DNA of 64,000 nucleotides from Megascapheus bottae (Eukaryota > Chordata > Mammalia > Rodentia > Geomyidae), in NCBI GenBank assembly GCA_024803745.1, contig JANJXV010000037.1, positions 3,471,001-3,535,000 on the forward strand. Direction: 5' to 3'. A model generated the notes under the pieces. The model made no database searches and was not told the origin of the DNA. It saw only the letters and a program-made list of their open reading frames with translations. The position numbers and the translations under genes were made by a program. The first letter of the stretch is position 1. Each line of letters opens with the position of its first letter. Below are positions 48,142-59,528 of this stretch, one piece after another.

Positions 48142-48366
48142 CTGGATGCTTGTGGTCCTCACTTGTAATCCTAGCTATTCAGGAAGCTGAGACCTGGAAA
48201 GCTGTAGTTCACAGCCACCCTGAGAGAAAAGTCCATGAGGTTCCATATCAATATAATCAGCAAAATGTCATACTAGAGGCAAGGCTAAAGAACGAGAGCA
48301 CCAGCAGAACTAGGAAGCCTTTACTGCATAAAGCCCCAGTTCATACTCCAGTGCCACTGAATAAAT
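48142..48366 (+). mobile_element. B1-ID composite SINE, diverged
   Basis: Head 'cttgtaatcctagctattca', middle 'gagaaaagtccatgaggttc', tail 'gccccagttcatactccagt'. Confidence 0.8.
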
Positions 48367-48409
48367 AGCTACATCCACCAACTCATATTCAGTCCCTTTC
48401 ATATTTACC

Positions 48410-49140
48410 CTGTTGGATTCACCACTCTTTCAAATCTAACATTGTCAAAGTAGACCGCTAAATATCTGTGCACTCCCTACCTCCAGAAAAACTGGTCTTT
48501 CTCTACTCCAATTTTAATAAATGACTTTCTTGTCCTCTGCTTTTAGTGTCAATTAGAAGTGCTCTCTTTCTTTCTCTCCTTCATATCTCACACCCAATCT
48601 GTTAAGACTTCTATTACTTCTGCTTTTCACATTCTCCACATTAGTCTACTTTTTAATGATGGTTTCTGCTTTCCACGTAGGGATTACCATATCCAAGACT
48701 CCTCTATCATCTTGCTTCTGTTTTCCCTCACAGTAAATGCTCCTTGCAACACGGTAACCATAAATCAGATCACCATCTCATCTCCCGAATGACCATGGTA
48801 ACCATAAATCAAATCCCCACCTCATCTCCTAAATGACCTAATCCATAAAAAGTCCATGCCCCACTCTCCCAACTATCTGATGCACTTCTCCAAACGTCTC
48901 TCTTCCTCACCAACTCCTCTGTTCCCTCCACATTCTCTTTGCCATGCTATTTGCCCTCACCCTGAGGCTGGCTTTCTGTTATCAACTCACAACATAAGTG
49001 ACCAGTAGTCACTGTCCACTTATGACATCTGATTGATCTGTGTAAAACCTTCCACCAGTGGTTTCTTTGCTTTCTTTCTACCACTAGCAACCTGTATTCA
49101 CTTTCCTGTCCCTTAAGCCTTCAGCTGAACCTGAAAAGTA
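48410..49140 (-). mobile_element. Possible old L2 LINE remnant, antisense
   Basis: Order and wording resemble the reversed L2 body: 'ctgttaagacttctattact', then 'cttccaccagtggtttcttt' about 450 bases later. Very decayed. It also holds a 44-bp tandem duplication. Confidence 0.35.
48752..48839. repeat. 44-bp tandem duplication, two units
   Basis: 48752-48795 and 48796-48839 align end to end with about seven differences ('ggtaaccataaatcagatca' against 'ggtaaccataaatcaaatcc'). Confidence 0.85.
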
Positions 49141-49212
49141 GAGTACATGCTGAAGACAGGCTCTAGGCCACAGCCCACTTGAACCTTTCCTGCACAGTCT
49201 ACAAAACTATTA

Positions 49213-49402
49213 TTTTTGCCAGTCCTGGAGCTTGAACTCATCGCCTGCACAATGCCGTTAGTCTTTCTTAAGGCTAGTGCTCTACCACTTGAGCCACAGC
49301 CACCCCTTCTGGCCTTTTCTGTGTATGTGGTATCAAAAAATCAGACCCAGAGCTTCGTATATGCTAGGCAAGCACTCTACCACTAGACCACGCTCCTGGC
49401 CA
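49213..49402 (-). mobile_element. ID-type dimeric SINE, antisense, with duplication
   Basis: A full antisense dimer. The repeat aaaactatt is at 49203-49211 and 49407-49415. Confidence 0.9.
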
Positions 49403-49415
49403 CCAGAAAACTATT

Positions 49416-50280
49416 TTTAAAAAGTAATCATCTAATTGTTAGGCCATCTCATTTGTCAGAAATTCTGGACAGTTTTTCCTCCTTTCTTCCTTTTTCTTCT
49501 TCCTCTTTACTTTGTTTTTAATTTTCCTTCCTTCCCTTAATACATTTTATCTTCTTTCCCTTATTCTTTGTTTTTAATTCCTAGAAAACACCCATATAAA
49601 ACCCTTTAGGCACGGGTTTTAATAATGTTATGGGACTAGTTTACACAATAATAAAAAACAAACCAAACAGGACTTAAAAGTCTGATGTATTTTTTTTCCA
49701 TCCCTGAAAGCTTTTATCACCAAAGAAATGGAAGAGGTATGGAGAGATTGTGAGAATTTCTGAGAGCAATAGAACAGGCAGTAAACCCTTTCTAGTAGGT
49801 AGAGATGCTAGCACCTTACACACCTGGGCCCTGGAAGTCCAGTGACTGACCCTCCATGCTGCATAAAAACTAAAACAAGCCCAAATCCAAAAGAACAGTA
49901 TACTTTGATTCTATATGCTTCCTATCTTCCCTTCTGGAGATATAATTTTGTTGTTTCATGGGTTTAGTTTTTTTCACACAAAGATATTTTTGTGTAAGCA
50001 TTAACACTTTCACACTGAATTTTGTTAAATGTTTGCTTACTGATTTACTTTTTGGAATATTCAAAAGCCATTGTTTTTCAAAAATCTAACAGTCTGGGTT
50101 TTAGCTAATATTCCTGTGGTTTGAATGGCAAAGATAACTTGTGAAGCAATCTGAAGCTTGCTTTGATATATGCCTTTGATTATGTGTTAACTTTTCTACA
50201 ATACTATTTTTATTTGTATTAACATTCATCTTCATAAAAAGCTAATTTAAACTCTCTATGGTTTCCTTTCGAAAGCTGAA
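49416..50280. other. Unassigned intronic sequence
   Basis: AT-rich, nothing recognised. Confidence 0.4.
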
Positions 50281-50503
50281 TGCTGCTGGCTCAGGCCCAT
50301 AATCTTAGTTACCCAGGAGGCTGAGAACTGAGGATTATGATTCAGAGCAGGAAAGTCTGTGAGACTCTTTCCAATTAAACCACCAGAAAATAAAATCCAG
50401 AAATGGAACTATGGACCAAGTGGTAGAGCACTAGCTAAAATATCTCAGGGACAGACCCAGGCCCTAAATTCAAGCCCCAAGACCAACACACACACACACA
50501 CAC
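50281..50503 (+). mobile_element. B1-ID composite SINE with (CA)n tail
   Basis: Head 'ggctcaggcccataatctta', middle 'aggaaagtctgtgagactct', tail 'ctaaattcaagccccaagac', and a short CA array as tail. Confidence 0.87.
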
Positions 50504-50949
50504 CACATTTAACTTTCAAGTGCATTTTAGTAACCATTCACAAAACCTCTGTTACCAAAAGAAGCTAAAACTATTTAAATTATTTCATTGATATTTTGCA
50601 GTGGATTTTTCTATAACTATTCAGATATAGCTTTAAAGTTTCTAACTACGGGACATCATTTATGTGTACTAGCACTTCTGTATTCTTGTTAGGTCAAGTA
50701 ACACTTTACTTGGAGGAATTAGAATTAAAAGGCTTTTATGGTTTTCTGAAACTTTACTAAAATGTTTCTTACTGCATCTGACAATTTTAACCAAAACAAA
50801 TTCAATGATAAACAGCTTTTTTAATAGGTAGGTCTGCACTTCTAAGTTAAATATCACATGGAATCACCTGCACTATGGGGTTTTTTAAAGTTATTGGTCA
50901 TATTTTGGACTAAAAGGCAGTATTTATGCTGGATACATTTCAAAGAAAA
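50504..50949. other. Unassigned intronic sequence
   Basis: Nothing is recognised. Confidence 0.4.
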
Positions 50950-51067
50950 AGAATAAAGTAGAAATGTGGCTGAAGCAATAGAGGGTAAGCCTTGACTCTA
51001 AAAGCCAAACAAAACCAACAGGCTCTGAGTTCAAGCCTCAGTGCTGATAATAATGATGATGATGATG
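50950..51067 (+). mobile_element. ID-like monomer with (GAT)n tail
   Basis: 'atgtggctgaagcaatagag' and 'ctgagttcaagcctcagtgc' mark a single tRNA-like unit, followed by ATA/GAT repeats. Confidence 0.7.
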
Positions 51068-51176
51068 TAACAAAGAAAATAAGAAAGAAGTGCAATCTGC
51101 AAATAGAAATCCTAGATATGTTAAATCCTAAATATGTTAGAAATACTAGATATTCAAAGTCTCCATCATCTCTATT

Positions 51177-51700
51177 AGAAATCATTGTATTGTTTTTTTC
51201 CATATTTTTTATTGTAATTAGTAAGAGGGTTACATGATATTTGCCAGATAGAAGGTGCATTAATTCACATACATTGATACCCTTTCACATGTCTTGGTAC
51301 CCATTTCCCTCCCCCCCACACCCTCCACCCGTCTTGGTTTTCCCCCCTTCCCTATCAAATTTCAATTATCCAAATACAAATAAATTCAACATATCAGATA
51401 ACAAAGTGAGATACTATACCAATATGAGATAACCAAGGGACAGCAAAGGAGATGAGAGACAACATAGTACATTAAGGACAACAATCATTCATTATATGGC
51501 TTTTGTTTCAATATCCTGGAGGTCCTTTCAATTAGCTTCACATTATATGGCCTTATGTATCAAGATTTTGCTCTATTGCAGATCTCTGCTAGTAGAGCCC
51601 AAGGTTTCTACTGATTATGACGAATGAGGGAAACCATTGAGCCTAAGTTCCTTTGAGTCTGGCTTACTTCACTTAATATGAAGAAATCATTGTATTGTTT
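51177..51700 (-). mobile_element. L1 3' end, 5'-truncated, with 19-bp target-site duplication
   Basis: On the minus strand this is an L1 3' UTR of about 480 bases ending in an interrupted A-tail (T-rich left end, 51193-51211). It is bounded by a perfect 19-bp direct repeat, agaaatcattgtattgttt, at 51177-51195 and 51682-51700. No coding sequence remains. The 3' UTR contains a C-rich block (G-rich on the L1 strand, 51307-51351), usual for L1. Low divergence of the duplication suggests a recent event. Confidence 0.95.
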
Positions 51701-51739
51701 TAAGGTCTACAAGACTCCATATCCAGTTCACAAACTGAG

Positions 51740-51845
51740 AAGTCAGGCTGTGGACATGGCTGAAGCAGTAGAGTAGTAGCTATAAACAAGTGAGTCTAGT
51801 GATAGATCAAGGGCCCTGTGTTCAAGCCTCAGGACCACCAAAAAT
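51740..51845 (+). mobile_element. ID-like monomer
   Basis: 'gtggacatggctgaagcagt' and 'ctgtgttcaagcctcaggac' match the monomer at 50950, so the two are copies of one SINE subfamily, lying on either side of the L1. Confidence 0.7.
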
Positions 51846-52955
51846 TAATATTCTTTGTCACTAGAGAAAAGGTCGGTGGAAAATTTATATGCTTCATTCC
51901 AGTGGATATAACTGTTTTGCTTTGCTTCCTGCATTTGTTATAAACAGTGCTTTCAGATATTGTAGTGGAATGGGTTTCACATACAAGCCAAAAGCAGAAA
52001 AGTAAACCTTCTCCCAATATGATACCTACACCTCATTAGCTGTGTTCCTCCACAAACACTCTCCTCTTTTTCTCTAGAAAATAAAGTGCGCTTGAATCCA
52101 GTAGCCTCAATTGTGTCAAAGGGAAATAAACAAGAATGTATGGATCACCCACTGTAAAGGGGACAACATGGACCGCAGTTTCTTGCACACAGGCTGTACA
52201 GTTCTCCATAATCATTTGTCTTTCTTGTCTTCTTTCCTTTGCTGTCCTTCTTCCACACCTCTCCTGTTTTGCTTACTATTGCTCATACATAGTGTTAACA
52301 GATGGTAAATCCACAGACAACAGTTCCCTCCTGTGAAAGGTAGAGCATGAACTGTTTATCTTAAGGCCTGACAAAGGATCAATGTGTGAAGCCCTGTCTT
52401 TCTTTAGAGACACTAGAACACTTGGGGTACCTGTTCGTTCCCCTTCTCTTCTCCACAGCTCTGTTGCCCTTCACCTGTTGTCAAAATCCTATTGAGCTGA
52501 GAAAAGTTCCCACAAGCAACTGTCTTACAAGTAAAAGAAAAATAAGAAAGGATTTATTAAACCTCATTTGTAGAGCATGTTGAGTTCCTCAAAGAAGCAT
52601 AAGGATAACATATCCTGCTGAGCAAGTTCTTTTCTGTTTAATGTCATATAACCATGAGAACTTTTCATGAACAAAGTCTCTTTGAATACCTTGGAAGATA
52701 AAGTATGCAGGCTTCTGAGACTGAGTTGTCAGAATGCCCTGGACTCTGTATGTGAACCCAGGGTAAGGGATGAGGACAGGAGCCTAGTTCTCAAGTTTTA
52801 CTGATTTAAATTGTGTCCAGCGAAGATAACACAAACAAAAATGATCTTTGATAGAGCTCTTCTTTCTGACACTCCAGGAGAAGAAATTCATTAAAATTGT
52901 TATATCTTCATTCAATTTTACAATACTCAGACAATAAAGAGTAATTTTTCCCCCT
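51846..52955. other. Unassigned intronic sequence
   Basis: 1.1 kb, nothing recognised. Confidence 0.4.
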
Positions 52956-53230
52956 GCTAATGGCTCATGCCTGCAATCATCTACTCAAAGGCTCAGATCT
53001 AGACACTGGGGTTTGAAGACAGCCTGGGAAGGTAAGTTCATGAGACTCTAATCTCCAGTGAACCATCAAAAATATATAACTAAAACAAAAACAAAAGGTC
53101 TGAAGTGGAGATGTTGCTCAAGTTGGTAGAGCACTCACTTTGAGCAACAAAACAAAAACAAAAGCAAAAACAGAACTGAGACAGCACCCAGACCCTGAGT
53201 TCAAGCTCCAAGATCAGTATAAAACAAGCA
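52956..53230 (+). mobile_element. B1-ID composite SINE with A-rich insert
   Basis: Head 'aatggctcatgcctgcaatc', tail 'ggtagagcactcactttgag' and 'ccctgagttcaagctccaag'. Two CAAAA-rich stretches are expanded inside the ID part. Confidence 0.85.
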
Positions 53231-53246
53231 AAAAACAACAAACTTC

Positions 53247-53251
<5 letters not shown>

Positions 53252-53292
<41 letters not shown>
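53252..53292. repeat. (GT)n microsatellite at a SINE tail
   Basis: About 20 GT units abut the tail side of the following antisense SINE. Confidence 0.96.
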
Positions 53293-53293
<1 letters not shown>

Positions 53294-53507
53294 TCATGGA
53301 GCTTGAACTAGGCCTGGGCATTGTCCCTGAGCTCTTCAGCTCAAGGCTACTGCCCTACCCTTGAGCCAACCCCACTTTCTGTTTTCTAGAGGTTAATTGG
53401 AAATATGAGTCTCAGGTCTTCCTTTTTGTTCCCAGGCTGGCTTTGAACCTTGATCTCAGCCTCCTGAGCAGCAGGATTACAGGAGTAAGCCACCGCTGCA
53501 CCAGGCT
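53293..53507 (-). mobile_element. B1-ID composite SINE, antisense
   Basis: 'tcatggagcttgaactaggc', 'cccttgagccaaccccactt', 'caggctggctttgaaccttg' and 'ccgctgcaccaggct'. Forms an inverted pair with the copy at 52956. Confidence 0.92.
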
Positions 53508-54324
53508 ATAGCAAGCTTCTGTACTTATTCTTTCTATCCCTTGAAGGCCCTCATCTATACATTGGATTTGCATATGGATGTCAGTCCAAACTAGTTTCTG
53601 GTGCTCAAACCAAATATCTTCCCTCCACATGCTGTTTCTCCTACCTGATATCAGCATGTCATGTTGTTTTGCACATTCAAGTTGTACTGACTTATGGTCC
53701 AGTGAATTCTGCCACTGAGTAGCTATGAGTCCCTACCTATTTTACTTTAGCTTTTGGGGCTTCTATTTTTTTTAATCTGAAAAGTTAAGTTTTAAAACAA
53801 ACTTTAACTTACTAAGTTGTTGTAAGAAATCTCTTTTAAAGCCAAGTTTGCTGACCTCACTTGTGGTAAACTTTAGAGCTAAGAGCTTATTTTATCTAGA
53901 GTAGATTTCTTCATGGTCCTAAAATGTAAAACAAATGCAGCTTTCCTTAAAGCAAGGGAAGAAGAGCGCCCTTTCCTAGGTGGCTTTCTTTGACCTGGAT
54001 TTCTCCAGATTCTTCCCATGTGAACACATTACTAATCATCCTGAATTTCTGGAGCATTTTATCATCTGTCAATTATGGTAATTTTTTCAATATTTCATCC
54101 ATATGATCCACCTCTCCCAATGGACAGGCAGAGATAGTGGGTGGAGCAGTGACTTCTTCATTGTGTATTGGGGACATAGCACAGAATAGGCATGCAGTAA
54201 TTATTCACCTAACAGGATTGGTCAGAAACGTCAAAGACCCTGTTCTCTCTTCATCAAATTGTTTAAAGGCTGCTATATCAGAAATTGAAAAAAAATGCTC
54301 TAGTAATCACTTCTTTCTTCCTTC
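53508..54324. other. Unassigned intronic sequence
   Basis: A weak L2-end-like trace at 54160-54210 ('catagcacagaataggcatg'). Nothing else is recognised. Confidence 0.35.
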
Positions 54325-54408
54325 TTATCTGACAGTAGTGAGATTTGAACTCAGGGCTTCATATTTGCTAGGTAATTAGTTTACAACTTGAGCCACATCT
54401 CCAGCCCA
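54325..54408 (-). mobile_element. ID-like monomer, antisense
   Basis: 'gtgagatttgaactcagggc', 'atatttgctaggtaattagt' and 'ttgagccacatctccagccc' are a reversed ID monomer close to the classic rodent ID form. Confidence 0.7.
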
Positions 54409-54504
54409 CTGACAGCACTGTCCAGTATCTCACCTTTATGAAATTAAAATAGAACTGTCTGCACGTCTTCAAAAGCCAAACTAGTGACAAGAATTTAATC
54501 AAGA

Positions 54505-54625
54505 AAAAAGAAAAGGATATAAGGAGGAACAGGAAAAGGAGGAGGGAGAAGAAGAGGATGGAGAAGGAGGAGAAGGAAGAGGGAAAGAGGAGGGAGGTGG
54601 GGGAGTAATAGAAAGAAAAGGGGAA
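54505..54625. repeat. GA-rich low-complexity tract
   Basis: Irregular AAGAAAAGGA/GGAGGA sequence, almost all purine on the + strand. Confidence 0.85.
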
Positions 54626-56234
54626 AAAATCCAGACTCAGAAAGAAAAATATCACACACTTTCTTTCATATGTGGAATCTAAAGAGAATGGTGATGTGGA
54701 GAACACCCAGGATCTCTAATTCCAAATCTGTGTGCTTGGTGGCACAGTGAAGCCAGGGTGGTGGTGCATGTTCAGAGGTCTGAAGAATTCCTGAGTGCCC
54801 CAGACAATAGGAGCTGCTGTGTGATTCCTCTCATCAAGCAGATGTTTTGACCACATAGAATGAATGCGATATTCTAGACACAAAAAGCAAGTACACAATG
54901 CAACTCTCAGCCATTGTAAGAAGCAGCTTCAATACGAAACAGGATTGGCAGAGCTTCCAAGATGACTAACACTATTTACCAGGATCACTTGACCTTTGTT
55001 TCCCATATAGTAGTCTTGCTATTCGACATCATTTTATTTTTAGTTGAGAAAATTCACAGATATCCCTAGCTTCCCTTGAAAACTCAGTCCTACCATATTG
55101 TGTGCCCACATGAACTATATTCACTGACTGCAAAGGAGCAATACATGTGTCATTGCCCATTTAACTAAGATTGCTGTTCTGCTAGTTCCTGTCACTCATT
55201 TGTCTGTCCTTGTTCAGCAATGGAGGGTGGAGACTTGTGCTTTTTGAGCCCCCTTTGTCTAAACCTCTGTTTCAAGTGTGTACATTTATACAATAGCAGC
55301 AGCCTGCAAGAGGAACTATTGTAAGGAGTATTGTAAGCCATGAATTTGAAGTGCCTTAGCAAGTGTCTCAGGTTGCACCAACATTTCTGCAAATGTTTGC
55401 TATTTCTTTGCTTCAGTGCTACTCTGTATTGAGCTCGCGCTATGCTCAGGTGCTGAGATAGGCGTGGTGTAGAATCATGAGTCATGCATATATGATCCCT
55501 ACCTCTAGAAAGCATATGGGTTAGTGCCCAAGAAAATGCCAGCTATGATGCTACTTGTTACCAGGGCTTTATTTATTTATTGGTTGGTTGGTTGGTTTTG
55601 TCGTAAAACTATGAGATCCAAGAAGGTGCTAGATTACTTTGAGGATCCTACCCTGGATTGAGAAAAAAAACAACACAGTGACCCCATGAAAAGATAATTC
55701 CCACTGGACTGCTTCTAACAGTTTCTCATTCTTTCCCTTTCCACCACCCCTTCTCTGTCCTCCTCCCTCCCAGAATACTCTTTCTACAGCATGTGGCCAT
55801 GTTATCTACTCCATTATTGAAGCCAAAAATATTTTGTTTCCTCTGTCTTTTCTATTCCCCACCATGTTTAATACATCAGCAGATTTTGTCAGCTTGGCTT
55901 GCAAGACCTATCCTGCATCTGCCCATCTTCACAGCCCTCTACAATGATCACCTTTGGTGGTCCAATGAGCCTCGCTTCTACATTAGCCAGGGATGCAGCC
56001 TTCTGACTGCTCCTCCCTTCCATGCCACCGCGTCAAGCCAGATTCGTCTATCACTCAGCTCCAGTGTCGACTGCAGCACCAAAGCAACCAGAGAAAACAT
56101 TTAAATGATGGAATATGGCTGTGTGCCAGTCACACGTTATTTATAAATGTTCAGGCTAAGTTAGTGATGCTGATCGTTGAAAAAGTGAACTAAGATCGCA
56201 TCACTCACTTACTTTAAATTCTCAAAATCCTAAG
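54626..56234. other. Unassigned intronic sequence
   Basis: No clear repeat apart from a short (TTGG)n at 55579-55597. The 103-codon frame at 55793-56104 shows no recognisable domain. Confidence 0.35.
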
Positions 56235-56480
56235 AGTGCATTCCCAGCTTTTCCAACCAGGGGTCTGGCTGCATGCCCATTTTGACCTCATGCCCTTTCT
56301 GCCTCAGCCCTTCAATGTTTTGTTCTGATTTTCTGACTGAACAAGGTAATTCTGTCCTTAGGGACTTTGTACTAATTGTCCTGAATTCTACTCCCTGGGT
56401 TTGTATAGTTGATCCTCTTTGTAAATGAAATATCCCTGAGAAAACCTTCCTGATCAAGTTTCAGTCTCCCTCCAAATGAC
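56235..56480 (-). mobile_element. Possible L2 LINE remnant, antisense
   Basis: 'gccctttctgcctcagccct' and 'gaaaaccttcctgatcaagt' recall the reversed L2 region that reads 'agaggccttccctgac'. Weak. Confidence 0.35.
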
Positions 56481-56584
56481 AAATTAAAATCATCAGTCAA
56501 CAGAAGTGTCATCTTTATCAATCTGGTCAGTTTTGTGTGATGGTCTGTAGAGTCCTAGTTGAGTCGAAGCTGGGTTTTTTGTTT

Positions 56585-56660
56585 TGCTCTATTGCCACGG
56601 CGTGCCCAGCATTTGGCACAGAACGGGCTTCATAAAGTGCTTTTTGGAAGGAAGAGTAAA
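56585..56660 (+). mobile_element. L2 3'-end remnant
   Basis: 'gcgtgcccagcatttggcac' and 'gggcttcataaagtgctttt' follow the L2 3' end pattern of 'gcctggcacatagtaggcgc'. Confidence 0.5.
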
Positions 56661-57764
56661 TAAACACCCCCAGTGGTTATAAATCAGAGCACTCAGAGCC
56701 TCAGAAGTTGGAGTAAAAGTAGAATACAGAATAGCATTTTATTCTGGACTTTTCTAATCAAAACTTGCCTAGTGCCAGTAACCTAAAAAAGATGGACTTG
56801 TAAAAATCTTACAACCAGGAAGAGTTTGCATTCCAGAAGGTCAAGGAGTGAAATCCATCTAACAAAGAGCCTGTGTCATGGCTGAGTGTGGCCCAGGCTG
56901 TGTGCTTGGTCTGTGTCATGCAGTGTCATCCCTGTCTATACTTGATATGTAGAAGGAGGTAGATAAGAAATTTGCTACTGGTAAAGAAAATGTTTTTACT
57001 GACAGAGGCTATGTTTGGGGTTTTATTGATTTCTCTTGTTGTCTGATATATGAAAGCCCAAAGATCTAAGTCATGTTTCCCAAAAAATATAAGCATACAC
57101 ACATGCAATCTGCTGAGATGGAATACCCCAGACACAGGGCCTTACACAATAGAAATGCATTATCTCACAGTCTGGAAAGGTGCAAATGTGAGGAAAAGGA
57201 TGGGTCATCTTCCTGGACTGCAGACACACATGGGTGTGTGCCTTTAACTGTGTGCGTATAGGTGGGAAGGGGTTGTCAGCATAAGTAGTATCTTTCTTGG
57301 GAAATATGTGTTTACTCATCTTCTTATTGTGTCTTATATTTCACCTTAGTTTTAATCTTACAGCTTTTGGCCAAAACTGGAGATGAGATTTTGGATGTAA
57401 CTAGTAAGCAAATAAATCAAATGGTACGTGTGACATGCCCTGTGTCAATAAGACCTAAAGGAAAAAGGAAATTTTCCTCGTGGAGCCTCTCTCAGTCTGA
57501 GCACCACCAGGTCATCCACTGGGGTTGTGTCCCTGAGGAGTGGAGGCCAGAATGACACTGTTTACTACAAACTGTCCTTTTCTGTTATTTCTTACCTTAC
57601 CCTGGAGGATTCCTTCCTTTCTATTCTCTCTTCTCTTAAATTTCTTTCACAATATTTCCTAGCCACCCTCAGGAATATTCTAGACCCAACAAAGCAATTC
57701 CTTGATTGACAGGATCTACTTTTTAATACATTGACTTAGAAATTGCACATTTTAATTTATGAAG
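56661..57764. other. Unassigned intronic sequence
   Basis: Nothing is recognised. Confidence 0.4.
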
Positions 57765-57915
57765 TAAGCATCATTGACTATTTCCATTTATGGAACCTAA
57801 TTCTTAATGTTCTTAATGGTTGCTATGAATATTTTCATTTAATTTCATCAACAGTCCGAGGAGGGAAATATTGTTCTTATTCTGTTTGCAAATAAAGGAA
57901 CTGAGGTTTGTAATG
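57765..57915 (+). mobile_element. MIR SINE remnant
   Basis: 'tttaatttcatcaacagtcc', 'gaggagggaaatattgttct' and 'aataaaggaactgaggtttg' retain the MIR order. Confidence 0.65.
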
Positions 57916-58774
57916 CGTACATAAAACAAACAAACAAATAAATTAGGCACCTCTGAGCATCATACCAGCTCAAATCGAACTTCATATTACTTAATAGGAA
58001 AGGATTTGCTTATTTATTTATCACTTATAGTAGAACTACTCAAGACTATCACGTTCATTCAAAGTGTCAGGATATATACCAGATACTTTCTATGCACTGT
58101 TTCGTTCTTTGTAATCCAACTTCCAGCATGAATTTCATTTTTATTTAACACTAGCTAGGTATATCTGTTCTTAGAAGACACTGGAGTAGGCAACAGTGTG
58201 CTTTTAAGATGACTGATAGGTTGACAAATGGATCTGATATGTGCATACCTAACAAAATCCCAAGTGATGATGAAGTACTTACCACTATCTGGAAGAATTA
58301 TTTGGACTAACTCCAGCTGGACAGGACAGGACAGGATCTCAATTCAAGTGGGAGCCTGTGATTGATGCCCTAAAACATACTTTGTCTCTTAAATAAGAGA
58401 AAGTTCTCCCAACTTGCTAAATCTGCTCTGAGAATTAAATAGGCTAATATGTAAATATTGTTGAGCATTATTCCTAGCACCCAGTTAAAAAATAGTGTTA
58501 GCAAATATTATTATTGCTGTGATGGTTTGGTTCTAAGGAAAATCCCTAGATTAAGAAGAAGGATTTTGGTCTGTCTATATTACAGAAAGTAGGATCACAG
58601 AGTAGAGTGGGCCAGTGTATGTGTGCAGTGTAGATTCATAGCTTAGCTGGGCAATTCTGGCCTTGTGAGGCTTCTTGTTTCTGAGTTGGAACAAGAATAT
58701 CATCTTGTATCACACTGTGAGGCAAAACAGTAACCACATCTGATATTTATGTTATAATCCCAGTGTTCTAAGGG
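57916..58774. other. Unassigned intronic sequence with a possible MIR trace
   Basis: 58070-58150 may be a decayed MIR 5' part ('accagatactttctatgcac'). The remainder is unassigned. Confidence 0.3.
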
Positions 58775-59015
58775 ACTTCTAGGCATTATTTCGCATAATC
58801 CTCATAATCACTTTATCAGGGATTAGCTGTCTAACCATCTCACACTGGGGGGTAGATATTAGCTTTATGTCTATTAGTTCTCTTATCCCTTTTCCACAAG
58901 AGAACACTGAAGCTCTTAGAACATAAAAAAATGCAATCTCATACAACCAGTAAGTGGTAATGCAAGATTTGAACCCTGACACTCTGTATTTATTAACATT
59001 GTGTTATTCTATCCC
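58775..59015 (+). mobile_element. MIR SINE remnant
   Basis: 'cgcataatcctcataatcac', 'acactgaagctcttagaaca' and 'gcaagatttgaaccctgaca' follow the MIR core and 3' end. An L2-end-like trace follows at 59035-59090. Confidence 0.75.
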
Positions 59016-59129
59016 ATTTATGAGCTTGGTCTATAAAACCTTTAGCAATGTGCTCAGTGCAAGGTCAGCATTCAGCAAATACCTTGCATTATAAAATATA
59101 GGAAATGGCCCTTTAAAAAGGACTAGCAC

Positions 59130-59330
59130 ATGAGGGACCCAGAGTTTGGCCTAGTGGTAGAGTGTTTGCCTAGCATGCATGAAGACCCGAGTTTGATTCC
59201 TTGGTACAATATACATAGAAAAAGAAGTCAGAAATGTTGCTGAGGCTCAGGTGGTAGAGCTCTATCCTTGAGAAGCTCCAAGGACAATACTCAGGCCCTG
59301 AGCTCAAGCCCAGGAATAGCATATAAGATG
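59130..59330 (+). mobile_element. ID-type dimeric SINE
   Basis: 'cccagagtttggcctagtgg' to 'gagctcaagcccaggaatag'. The tail is a diverged 'catataagatg'. Confidence 0.9.
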
Positions 59331-59354
59331 CCTCTTGGACAAAATATGCCAACA

Positions 59355-59528
59355 TGTAAGGGTATGCTGGTTCATACTTGTAATCTCAGAAAACTGGTGG
59401 TTAACTGGATATAAATAAAGTGGAGCTGTGGCTCAGTGTGGTAGAGTGTTATGCTAGCCTTGAGCTGAAGAGCTCAGGGACAGGGCCCAGGCCTAGGGTT
59501 CAAGCCCTTCAACTAGAAAAAAAAAGGT
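59355..59528 (+). mobile_element. B1-ID SINE with deleted middle
   Basis: A short head ('ggttcatacttgtaatctca') is joined to 'ggtggttaactgga' and a full ID tail ending 'ggttcaagcccttcaactag' plus A-run. About 70 bases of head are missing. Confidence 0.85.

Noticed and set aside
55793..56104. 103-codon frame on the + strand
   Set aside because: No recognisable domain and no splice or start support. Composition fits a decayed repeat.
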